From Chloroflexota bacterium (lineage in GTDB: Bacteria > Chloroflexota > Ktedonobacteria > Ktedonobacterales > Ktedonobacteraceae), in the NCBI GenBank assembly GCA_902810755.1, contig CADDYT010000023.1:1-56615 (forward strand): a stretch of DNA of 56,615 nt, given 5' to 3'. This document shows, in pieces, positions 44,984 through 52,608 of this stretch. Both the position numbers and the translations under genes were made by a program. Each line of letters starts with the position of its first letter. Within the stretch, counting starts at the first letter, position 1. Under the pieces are notes generated by a model. The model did not search any database, was not told the DNA's origin, and saw nothing but the letters and a program-made list of their open reading frames with translations.

Positions 44984-46582
44984 ATGAGCAAAATCAAAAT
45001 GCGATGCAATACCTGCGGCAAGTGGTTCCAGTCGGCTAATGCGAAAGAAGTCACTTGCCCCGATTGTCTGCAAAAGGCCAGAAGAGAGAAACAGGCTGCG
45101 AAGAACGCGCCGCCTGCCAGACCGGCAGGCAGTGGTATATCTGCCACAAGCAATCCGAACCTGGTTCGGCCAGCCGCGCCGCCAAAGCCCAAACCTGCCG
45201 GTGGAGGCAACCCGAATCGCTGGTTCGACACCATCAACGATATCAAAGTTGGCCAACCCGATCAACCAGTACGTCCGAAGATACCTTCAGTCCCCGCACC
45301 ACGACCGAATCGCGGCGGGCCAGAACGAGAAGGGCCACCATACGAACGCGAATCCAATGGCCCCGGCTCTTATCGGGATCGCGACCGAGATCGGGATCGC
45401 GAGGGACAGCCGGGCTATTATCGCGACCGAGACCGTGAGGGATATCCGGGGCGTGGCCCCGGCGGCTATCGCGGCCCTGGTAATTATCGGGAAAACGAGC
45501 GGGGAGAGCGGGACTATCGTGGTCCCGGCGCCTATCGCGTAGGCGGTCTGTCGGGTACGCTTGGGCAACGCCCGCGCCAGCCGTCAGAGGGAGGTTATCC
45601 ACGCGGCCCCAGACCGGGCATGGGTGACCGCCCCGGAGGACAGGGTGGCCCCGGCGAAAGGCCCTTCAAACCGAAAAAGCCAAAGATGGCGAAACCCAAA
45701 CAGCCAGCGCCGCCACGACCCAAAAAAGAGAAACAGCCACCACCGGCTCCGTTCGTGCCAACTCCTGAGCAGATCGCCCAGGTCGAGGCGCGTTACCGCG
45801 AACTGGCCGTTCCTGCTGAATATGACGGCATTCGCACACAGATCTCGAAAGAGTTGGGCATCCCGAAGAAGGCCGTCAAGAAAATCATCAAGGACCTGCG
45901 CGAGCGCGAGGAGATCCCAAGCTGGTGGGATCTGCAAACCTATAAGGGGCCGAGCGAGGAACTGGAGAAGATCAAGGAACTCTACGTCCCGTTGCTCCCT
46001 CTGCCCGACATCGGCGTGCATCGCCAGATCGCGGAGCAGCTTGAACTCAAACCCGTTACTGTCTACCAGGCCATCAAGGTGATTCGCCAGGAACTGGGCC
46101 TGCCGCAGTATAACGACCCGGCCCTGCACGGCATCGAGTTGAAACCACGCGGCAAAAAGGCGCAAACAGCGGCCGCCGAGGGCGCGGAAACGCAAGAGGG
46201 CGAACCTGCCGCTTCCACTGCGACAGAAGCAGAAGCCGACACACCTGCTCAAGCGGAAACCACAACTGCTAGAGAAACTCCCTCTGTTGAGGCAGAAACC
46301 ACGTCGGTAGAGGCAGCAGTTGCCAGTGAGACAGTTGAGGCTCCAATGGAACCTGTAGCGGAGTCTGAGAGCAACGCAGAGCCTGCCAGAGAAGCAGTTG
46401 CGGCAGAGGCCGAGACCAGCGCCGAGCCGGTAGCAGAGACTGAAACCTCTGAAACCGCCGAAGCCGTTCCCGCTTCCCCGGAGATGCTTCGGGACATAGA
46501 CTCCCACGAGGCAGCAAAGACTGAAACCGCCGAAGCCGTTCCTGCTGCCGTCGATGGAAACGCCGATCGCGCAGAGGAGTAA
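44984..46582 (+). CDS. Zinc-ribbon, RG-rich, helix-turn-helix protein with acidic tail
   Basis: 532 residues; no known family recognised as a whole. N-terminus: zinc ribbon MRCNTCGKWFQSANAKEVTC then CPDC (two CxxC pairs within residues 6-29). Residues ~95-230 are Arg/Gly/Tyr-rich low complexity (RDRDRDRDREG, GPGGYRGPGNYR), like eukaryotic RGG regions. Residues ~230-260 are Lys/Pro-rich. About 265-385 holds two helix-turn-helix-like segments (ISKELGIPKKAVKKIIKDL and IAEQLELKPVTVYQAIKVI). The last ~140 residues are Ala/Glu-rich and acidic. Probably a nucleic-acid-binding protein able to form condensates (inference). Start at 44984 has GGGGAG upstream. Confidence 0.72.
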   Translation: MSKIKMRCNTCGKWFQSANAKEVTCPDCLQKARREKQAAKNAPPARPAGSGISATSNPNLVRPAAPPKPKPAGGGNPNRWFDTINDIKVGQPDQPVRPKIPSVPAPRPNRGGPEREGPPYERESNGPGSYRDRDRDRDREGQPGYYRDRDREGYPGRGPGGYRGPGNYRENERGERDYRGPGAYRVGGLSGTLGQRPRQPSEGGYPRGPRPGMGDRPGGQGGPGERPFKPKKPKMAKPKQPAPPRPKKEKQPPPAPFVPTPEQIAQVEARYRELAVPAEYDGIRTQISKELGIPKKAVKKIIKDLREREEIPSWWDLQTYKGPSEELEKIKELYVPLLPLPDIGVHRQIAEQLELKPVTVYQAIKVIRQELGLPQYNDPALHGIELKPRGKKAQTAAAEGAETQEGEPAASTATEAEADTPAQAETTTARETPSVEAETTSVEAAVASETVEAPMEPVAESESNAEPAREAVAAEAETSAEPVAETETSETAEAVPASPEMLRDIDSHEAAKTETAEAVPAAVDGNADRAEE

Positions 46583-46680
46583 AGGTCGGCGGAGCAAGTA
46601 GGCCAGAGTAGCGGGGAATGAGCCTGGGGGCAGTCAGGGCAACCCTTCAGGCCACCCGCGCGTCCCGGTCGCCCGCCGCG

Positions 46681-46780
46681 CAGGCCACCCGCAAGGGGTG
46701 GCCCTACTATATACGAGAGCTTTCCAGACCGCACGAATGCATCGTATTATATAGTAGGGCCACCCCTTGCGGGTGGCCTG
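46681..46780. repeat. Family-1 palindrome, 33-bp perfect arms
   Basis: Left arm 46681-46713 (CAGGCCACCCGCAAGGGGTG...) and right arm 46748-46780 are perfect inverted copies, loop 34. Each arm contains the smaller hairpin GGCCACCCGCAAGGGGTGGCC. A degenerate half copy lies at about 46648-46662. The element lies about 100 bases after the RG-rich protein gene; the rest of the 46583-46901 gap is very G+C-rich with no gene seen. Confidence 0.8.
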
Positions 46781-46901
46781 CGGCGCGGGGGGCCGGGGCA
46801 TGACCGGGAACCGGGGTCGGCGGAGGGACTGGGAAGTTCGGTGGCTTCGGGCGGCCTGGCTTTGATCTCTGTCTTATTTTATATTATCAGGAAGGATGTC
46901 T

Positions 46902-47246
46902 ATGGAAAATTGCCTGTTCTGCAAAATTGCGGATGGTCAGATACCGGCAAAGGTTGTCTATCAGGATGAGAATGTGGTGGCGTTCGAGGATATCAACCCG
47001 CAGGCGCCGCACCATATTTTGCTCATTCCCCGGTGGCATATTGCCTCGATGGCCCAACTGACGCCCGATGATGGGCAGATGCTCGCCCAGGTCTTTACTA
47101 CTGCCGCGAAGCTGGCACGAGACCTGGGATTGGAGGAAAGCGGCTATCGTTTCTTGACCAATGTTGGCCCCGATGCAGGCCAGTCCGTCTTTCACCTGCA
47201 CTTTCACCTGCTCGGTGGGCGCAAACTGGGCTGGCCGCCCGGATAG
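46902..47246 (+). CDS. HIT (histidine triad) family nucleotide hydrolase
   Basis: 114 residues, typical length. CLFCKIADGQIPAKVVYQDE opens the fold and HLHFHLLGG (His98, His100, His102) is the catalytic triad. HINT-branch enzymes hydrolyse adenosine phosphoramidates and aminoacyl-AMP adducts. The paired cysteines near the start (Cys4, Cys7) are a common HINT zinc site. Start at 46902 preferred over the ATG at 46896, since AGGAAGG then lies 6 bases upstream. The first glycosyltransferase gene follows after 18 bases, so they probably share a message. Confidence 0.93.
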   Translation: MENCLFCKIADGQIPAKVVYQDENVVAFEDINPQAPHHILLIPRWHIASMAQLTPDDGQMLAQVFTTAAKLARDLGLEESGYRFLTNVGPDAGQSVFHLHFHLLGGRKLGWPPG

Positions 47247-47264
47247 AAACAGCTATATTCTCCT

Positions 47265-48419
47265 ATGCGTATCGCCATTGATTACACAGCCGCCATTCGC
47301 CAGGGCGCGGGCATTGGCCAGTATGTGCGCAACCTGGTCGCTGCCCTGCTGGCAGAGGATAGCGTCAACCAGTACACGTTGCTCACCAGCGGTCGCCCCA
47401 CGAAGGAGCATCCGTTTCCTGCGGGGCCGAACGTGCGCGGGCGCAGCATCTTCATTCCAGATCGTTACCTGAACATCCTCTGGTATCGCTGGCGCCTGCC
47501 GCTCAACGCCACGCTTTTCTCCGGGCAGGTCGACATCTATCACGGCCCGGACTTCGCGTTGCCCCCTCTGGGCAAAAAACTGCGCAAAGTCGTCACCGTC
47601 CACGACCTCGCCTTCCTGGAACACCCGGAATATGCCGTTCCCGAACTGGTGGCGTATCTCAAAAAGATCGTGCCGGAGGCAGTTGAGGCCGCCGATGTGG
47701 TCGCCGCCGTCTCTGAGGCGACGCGGCAAGGACTCATCAACCATTTTAAGACGCCAGCCGAGAAGATCACGGTGGTTCCCATCGGCGTGGCCTCACACTT
47801 CCGGCGCATCACCGACCCTGTCCTGCTGGGCGCGACGCAACACAAATACGAGTTGAAACATCCCCTTGTGCTGGGCGTTGGCACGCTGGAGCCGCGCAAA
47901 AACCACCTCAACCTCATTAAAGCCTTCGCGAAAGCCACGCGCAAGAAAAATGGCCCCGCCATGCTCGCCATCGCGGGTGGTAAAGGATGGCTATATGAAG
48001 AAACGCAGCGCGTGGTGGCCGACCTGAAGCTCGAAAACAAGGTGCGCTTCCTGGGCCGCGTCAGCGATCTGGAATTGATTACGCTCTACAGCATGGCCGA
48101 TATCTTCGCCTTCCCCTCGTTCTTCGAGGGCTTCGGTATCCCTCCACTGGAGGCGATGGCCTGTGGCGCCCCCACTATCACTTCCAATACTTCGTCGCTG
48201 CCGGAAGTCGTAGGCGATGCCGCCATTCTGGTTAATCCACACGACGTTGATGCCCTTTCGCAGGCGATCACTCGTTTAATAGATAATGAGGGCCTGCGTG
48301 AGGAGTTGCGCCAGAAAGGCTTCCAGCGCGTTCAGCATTTTAGCTGGCCCCGGACCGCCCGCAAGATGCTGGCCGTCTATCAGCGACTTTATGAGGGAGC
48401 AACAGATTTTTCGACTTGA
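47265..48419 (+). CDS. GT4-family glycosyltransferase (first of three)
   Basis: 384 residues, GT-B fold, retaining glycosyltransferase acting at the cytoplasmic face on a lipid or other acceptor. N-terminal acceptor domain: IDYTAAIRQGAGIGQYVRNL (glycine loop), VTVHDLAFLEHP. C-terminal donor domain: LVLGVGTLEPRKNHLNLIKAF and FFEGFGIPPLEAMACGAPTI (E-x7-E nucleotide-sugar motif). The ribosome site is weak; coupling to the HIT gene 18 bases upstream may help. Start of a three-gene glycosyltransferase run; all three likely build one glycan. Sugar unknown. Confidence 0.92.
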   Translation: MRIAIDYTAAIRQGAGIGQYVRNLVAALLAEDSVNQYTLLTSGRPTKEHPFPAGPNVRGRSIFIPDRYLNILWYRWRLPLNATLFSGQVDIYHGPDFALPPLGKKLRKVVTVHDLAFLEHPEYAVPELVAYLKKIVPEAVEAADVVAAVSEATRQGLINHFKTPAEKITVVPIGVASHFRRITDPVLLGATQHKYELKHPLVLGVGTLEPRKNHLNLIKAFAKATRKKNGPAMLAIAGGKGWLYEETQRVVADLKLENKVRFLGRVSDLELITLYSMADIFAFPSFFEGFGIPPLEAMACGAPTITSNTSSLPEVVGDAAILVNPHDVDALSQAITRLIDNEGLREELRQKGFQRVQHFSWPRTARKMLAVYQRLYEGATDFST

Positions 48420-48428
48420 GGTTTTTGC

Positions 48429-49592
48429 ATGAAAATTGGCATCAATGCTCTGTTCTATCAATATCCGGCCAGCGGCAGCGGCCAGTATCTCTCGCATTTG
48501 CTGCACGCTCTTTCAGCCCTTGACTCACACAATGAATATATCCTGTTTGGCCCACGCCCCCTGCCACAGCAGAACGGCTTACCACAGACAACCTTTCCCT
48601 ATCACGTACAACCCGTTCCCGGCTTCGCGGCGCGCAACGAAAATAGCGAGAAGGTGATGTGGGAGCAGTGGACAGGCCCGGCGGCGGCGCGCAAAGCCGG
48701 GGTCGATGTCTTCCATGTCCCGCACTTCGCGCCGCCGCTTTTGCCACAAACGCCAACCGTCGTCACCATCCACGATGTAATTCCCCTGCGCCTGCCGCTC
48801 TACCGCGCCGGGACTCGCGTCAGCGCATACGTTCGTCTCGTTGCCCGCGCCGCCCACAGCGCGAAGCTGATTATTACCGTTTCGCAGCACGCCAAACAGG
48901 ACATGATCGATGCCCTCAAGCTGCCAGCCGAACGTATCCGCGTCATCTATGAGGCTGCCGGTGAAGAATATCGGCCCGTCAGCGATCCTGCTGTGCTGGC
49001 GGCGGCGCGCCAACGCTACGGCGTCGGCGAACGCTACATCTTCTACCTCGGCGGACTCGACCAGCGCAAGAATGTGCAGCAGCTAGTGCGCGCCTTCGCC
49101 CGCGTCTATTCACAATTGAACGATCCCAACCTGCAACTGCTCATCGCGGGCAACCCCGACAAGCAGCGCGGGCCGCTCTTCCCCGACCCGCGCCCGGTCG
49201 CCGCCGACCTCGGCATGTCGGGCCAGATCATTTACCGCTTCATCGAAGAGGAAGACAAGGCCGCCATGTATAGCGGGGCCAGCCTCTTCGTCTTCCCTTC
49301 ACTCTACGAAGGCTTCGGCCTCGACCCGCTCGAAGCCATGAGCTGCGGCGCGCCCGTCGTCTGTTCCAACCGTACCTCGCTGCCGGAGGTCGTGGGCGAT
49401 GCCGCCATCAACGTCGACCCCGAAAACCTGCCCGCCCTCGTCGAAGCCATGCGTCGCGTGCTGACCGACGATACGTTACGAGCCGATCTACGGGAACGTT
49501 CACTCAAACAGGCGGCAAAGTTTAGCTGGCGTAAAACGGCGCAGGAGACGCTGGCAGTCTATGAAGAGGTTTATACAAGGAGCAAAAGATAA
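48429..49592 (+). CDS. GT4-family glycosyltransferase (second of three)
   Basis: 387 residues, same fold as its upstream neighbour. FYQYPASGSGQYLSHLLHAL, VVTIHDVIPLRLPLYRAGTR, FYLGGLDQRKNVQQLVRAFA and LYEGFGLDPLEAMSCGAPVV are the family marks. The overall resemblance to the first gene suggests an old duplication. Its GAGG ribosome site overlaps the end of the previous gene, and its stop codon overlaps the next start by one base (TAATG), so the three are translated together. Confidence 0.92.
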   Translation: MKIGINALFYQYPASGSGQYLSHLLHALSALDSHNEYILFGPRPLPQQNGLPQTTFPYHVQPVPGFAARNENSEKVMWEQWTGPAAARKAGVDVFHVPHFAPPLLPQTPTVVTIHDVIPLRLPLYRAGTRVSAYVRLVARAAHSAKLIITVSQHAKQDMIDALKLPAERIRVIYEAAGEEYRPVSDPAVLAAARQRYGVGERYIFYLGGLDQRKNVQQLVRAFARVYSQLNDPNLQLLIAGNPDKQRGPLFPDPRPVAADLGMSGQIIYRFIEEEDKAAMYSGASLFVFPSLYEGFGLDPLEAMSCGAPVVCSNRTSLPEVVGDAAINVDPENLPALVEAMRRVLTDDTLRADLRERSLKQAAKFSWRKTAQETLAVYEEVYTRSKR

Positions 49593-50734
49593 TGCGCGTC
49601 CTGATGATCTCAAAAGCTCTGGTGGCCGGTACCTCGCAGCGCAAACTGGAAGAACTGGCGAAATGCCCCGATGTCGAACTGGCACTGGTGACGCCGCCCT
49701 ACTGGAATCACGACGACGGCAGCAAACAGACGCTGGAACGCCTCTACACGACCGGCTACCAGATGATCGTCACGCCCATGAAGCTGAACGGGAACTACCA
49801 CCTGCACTACTATCCCGAACTGGGCAAGATTATGCGCGAGGTGCGGCCAGAGGTCGTCCACATCGACGAGGAACCTTACAATTTCGCCACCTTCCAGGCT
49901 ATGCGCCTTGCCGTCGGTCTGAAAGCCAGAGCCCTGTTCTTCACCTGGCAGAATCTCTATCGCAACTACCCGCCACCGTTTCGGCAGATGGAGCTGTACA
50001 ACTATCGCCACGCCTCGGCAGCCCTGGCGGGCAATCGCGACGCCGAAGAGGTGCTGCGCCGCAAAGGCTATCGCGGCCCCATCCATATCATCCCACAATT
50101 CGGCTTTGACACCGATATCTACAAACGCACGGAGCCACGCAAAGCTCGCGCCGCCGGTGATCCCTTCACCATCGGCTACATCGGTCGCCTGGTCGAGAAC
50201 AAGGGTCTGCCACAGGTCATCGACGCGCTGGCAATGCTGCCCGACTATTGCCGCGCCGTCTTCATCGGCCACGGCCCCATGAAAAGCGAGCTTGAGGAGC
50301 AGGCGGCGCGTCTCGGCGTTTCCGAGCGCGTCACCTTCAGGGGCAGCGTTGCCACCTACGAGATTCCCGGCGAACTGCAAAAGCTGGACGTACTCGTACT
50401 GCCCTCACTGACACGCTCCAACTGGAAAGAGCAATTTGGCCGCGTCCTCTGCGAGGCAATGGCCTGTGAAACGCCCGTCATCGGCTCCGACTCCGGTGAA
50501 ATCCCCTACGTCATCGGCTATGGTGGCCTCATCTTCCCCGAAGGCAACGCCTCTGAACTCGCCGCCCGCATTCGCCAGCTGCTCGACAGCCCCGACCTCT
50601 ACGCCCAACTCGCCCGCAACGGTCGCCAGCGTGTCCTCGACCACTACACGCAGGAGCATATCGCCAGACAGACATATGAAGTGTATCTGGAGATGCTGGG
50701 AGAGCGCATCACAGCAGAAATAGTAAGTGAATAA
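49592..50734 (+). CDS. Glycosyltransferase family 4 protein (third of three)
   Basis: 380 residues, GT-B fold but from a different branch. N-terminus MRVLMISKALVAGTSQRKLEELAKCP; acceptor domain with EVVHIDEEPYNFATFQAM; donor domain FTIGYIGRLVENKGLPQVIDAL and QFGRVLCEAMACETPVIGSD. The start overlaps the stop of the preceding gene. A 21-bp perfect hairpin terminator follows at once. No flippase, polymerase or sugar-nucleotide synthesis gene is nearby, so the glycan pathway must be completed elsewhere. Confidence 0.92.
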   Translation: MRVLMISKALVAGTSQRKLEELAKCPDVELALVTPPYWNHDDGSKQTLERLYTTGYQMIVTPMKLNGNYHLHYYPELGKIMREVRPEVVHIDEEPYNFATFQAMRLAVGLKARALFFTWQNLYRNYPPPFRQMELYNYRHASAALAGNRDAEEVLRRKGYRGPIHIIPQFGFDTDIYKRTEPRKARAAGDPFTIGYIGRLVENKGLPQVIDALAMLPDYCRAVFIGHGPMKSELEEQAARLGVSERVTFRGSVATYEIPGELQKLDVLVLPSLTRSNWKEQFGRVLCEAMACETPVIGSDSGEIPYVIGYGGLIFPEGNASELAARIRQLLDSPDLYAQLARNGRQRVLDHYTQEHIARQTYEVYLEMLGERITAEIVSE

Positions 50735-50789
50735 AAATGAAGGAAACGAGTATGATTATGCTGGCAGCCATACTCGTTTCCTTCATTTT
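50734..50789. terminator. Bidirectional terminator with 21-bp perfect stem
   Basis: The left arm (50734-50754, AAAATGAAGGAAACGAGTAT plus G) and right arm (50769-50789) pair perfectly; loop 14. Flanking A and T runs on the two sides suit both the glycosyltransferase operon (plus) and the PIN operon (minus). Confidence 0.85.
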
Positions 50790-50796
50790 GAACATC

Positions 50797-51249
50797 TCAG
50801 GCAATATCTCTCCATTCTTTAGCCTTTACAAATCGCGAAAGATGGCCGACATTAGTAGTAGCGATTATTACATCGTTCCCTCGATTCGCTAAAATTGTGG
50901 CCTGAGCAGCAAGAATGACGTCCCCATCCAGGGCTTTATCATGAGCTGTTGGTCGTCCTTGCTTGCGAGCCTGAGCCCAGAATTCAGCAGCTAAAAGCAT
51001 CGTCTCAGTAGTAATGGGAACATAGCCAAGAATCTTTTTCAGATTATCAAGGACCTGAATATCGCTGAACTTATCCATACGCAATAGTTCACGACGAATT
51101 TCATAGTCTGCGATTTCAGGGATTTTTGCTTCATATCCCCTGGAAGACAGAGATAGAAGCCATTGCCCACATTCATTCCCATCGCGAGAAGCCATTGGAT
51201 AAGTAATCAACCCCAGTATACCAGTATCAAGAAGAATAACTGTAATCAT
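50797..51249 (-). CDS. PIN-domain protein (VapC-type RNase toxin)
   Basis: 150 residues. PIN acidic residues: Asp8 (LLDTGILG), Glu50 (YEIRREL), Asp108/Asp110 (KALDGDVILAAQA), then IATTNVGHLSRF, with Asn133 where an Asp is common. VapC toxins cleave tRNA or rRNA with Mg2+. The start overlaps the stop of the upstream gene by four bases (ATGA). No classical VapB-type AbrB or RHH antitoxin precedes it; the preceding 116-residue protein may fill that role (inference). The whole operon is more A+T-rich than its neighbours. Confidence 0.85.
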   Translation of the reverse strand: MITVILLDTGILGLITYPMASRDGNECGQWLLSLSSRGYEAKIPEIADYEIRRELLRMDKFSDIQVLDNLKKILGYVPITTETMLLAAEFWAQARKQGRPTAHDKALDGDVILAAQATILANRGNDVIIATTNVGHLSRFVKAKEWRDIA

Positions 51250-51596
51250 GGAAACAGCTTCCGTTCAGAAAGTCGATCCTGGTCTAACGCTCTCTTTAAA
51301 TGCTCCCACGTCTCTCGTTGCTCTCGCTCATCACCTTCGCGCCTCGATTGTAATAGCCGGGCAAGTGCAAGATTCCTTTGTTCCTGTTCTGTAGAACGAT
51401 AGATCTCATCTTTCTCGCGTTGAGAAAATTCTACCTGCCTGCTATTGACCATACCTGCCAATACTAGTTGCCAGAGATTTCCTGCCGAAGTGACTGAAGA
51501 ACTTTGCATGATTATTACGTGCTGAGAGCGAATATAAAAATGTCCATTGAAAGGTTCGTAGGCCGCCCTCGAGTTTTCAAAAATGGCATTACTCAT
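51246..51596 (-). CDS. Unknown 116-residue protein, putative antitoxin
   Basis: Not recognised as any family. The N-terminal half (about 1-52) looks like a small mixed beta/alpha fold (NGHFYIRSQHVIIMQSSSV, GNLWQLVLAGMV). The C-terminal half (about 55-116) is strongly charged and helical (REKDEIYRSTEQEQRNLALA, QRETWEHLKRALDQDRL), the sort of flexible helix that antitoxins wrap round a toxin. It overlaps the TIGR04255-like gene upstream by 8 bases and the PIN gene downstream by 4, so the three are made together. A role in neutralising the PIN protein is inferred from position only. Confidence 0.7.
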   Translation of the reverse strand: MSNAIFENSRAAYEPFNGHFYIRSQHVIIMQSSSVTSAGNLWQLVLAGMVNSRQVEFSQREKDEIYRSTEQEQRNLALARLLQSRREGDEREQRETWEHLKRALDQDRLSERKLFP

Positions 51597-52353
51597 CGCT
51601 ATTCCCCCTCAGAAGACTTTCTAACTTCTCTCCTTTAGAGGATGAGAAGACATCCCAGACATCAGTATGTAACTGCTCTAACACACTCTGGAAGATAGTC
51701 TGTTCTAAGGACATCTCCTTTTCTACAATTCGATCAATATCAAAAACAACGGCCCCTTGTCCACTGTTCAAATCCGTTTTAGCATCTCCCAACGTAATGA
51801 TCAACACATTTTCAGTATCTAAGCGCACTTGCTCCCGTAGGAAAAAACCTGGCTTAGAATGAAGTATACTATTGGGGATATAATAGTTTGCCCTCAACCA
51901 CTCGCCCAACCGGGTTTCTGGCGTTCCCATCATAAATCTATTAATATACCGAAGTCCCATACGATTGATTGCTTCAGGCGCGAGAATGTCAATAACCTGT
52001 TCCCATGCTGCTAAGATATCATTACGCATAACTTCCCACCCTTGATAAGGTGGAAGGGTGCTAATACTAAAAGAGTTTTCAGCAAGCTGAAGAATAATTG
52101 GACGAACTTTATGTTTGAAACGGAATTTCTGTGATTGAGGCAAAATTTGAGTAGCAGCACCAGTGGGTCCAACTTCCAATTGTAATCCCATTTCAAGCAT
52201 AGGCTCCATTTCTGGATATTCGTTCTGGATGTGCTTGAAAAGTTCACCTGCTAAAGAGGATTTCCACTGCTGCCCTTGAGGAAGCCGAAAGTGTATATCA
52301 CAAACAGACTCTATAATAGTTGGATTAGGATACGTTGGATGTTCATTACTCAT
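51589..52353 (-). CDS. TIGR04255-family protein
   Basis: 254 residues. The N-terminus (YPNPTIIESVCDIHFRLP) and the later pattern INRMGLRYINRF, followed by VRLDTENVLIITLGDA and VVFDIDRIVEKEM, match the sporadic TIGR04255 family as I recall it. Function is unknown; members are patchily distributed and often next to small unknown genes. Start at 52353 with GGGAGAAG upstream. First gene of a three-gene overlapping operon ending in a PIN toxin. The A+T-rich composition suggests horizontal transfer. It may be a sensor or scaffold for the downstream pair (inference). Confidence 0.75.
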   Translation of the reverse strand: MSNEHPTYPNPTIIESVCDIHFRLPQGQQWKSSLAGELFKHIQNEYPEMEPMLEMGLQLEVGPTGAATQILPQSQKFRFKHKVRPIILQLAENSFSISTLPPYQGWEVMRNDILAAWEQVIDILAPEAINRMGLRYINRFMMGTPETRLGEWLRANYYIPNSILHSKPGFFLREQVRLDTENVLIITLGDAKTDLNSGQGAVVFDIDRIVEKEMSLEQTIFQSVLEQLHTDVWDVFSSSKGEKLESLLRGNSDE

Positions 52354-52521
52354 GCTCTTCTCCCGCAAAACATATCGTAAATAGTCTTGATGACTACGTA
52401 AGTTCTGATGAGTTACTATTTAGAATTGGCTTCTGCCTGCATAGATTATAATACATCATCCATATTTTGGATAGGGTAGTCCCATAACCATCGTCAGCGG
52501 CCAGAGCATCACCTTCCCAGG

Positions 52522-52530
52522 TGATATAAT
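52522..52530 (+). promoter_or_regulatory. Extended -10 promoter of the P5C dehydrogenase gene (TGATATAAT)
   Basis: A perfect extended -10; predicted start near 52537, leader ~72 bases. No matching -35. Confidence 0.6.
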
Positions 52531-52608
52531 ACAGGCAGTGAAAACATACAACGACGTGTGGTGTGTTGGTTATCTACAATGATGTATTGGTAAGGAGCAG
52601 AGAATCCC

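Noticed and set aside
45370..45450. Short tandem repeats (GATCGGGATCGCGACCGA-like)
   Set aside because: Explained by the RDRD codons of the RG-rich protein.
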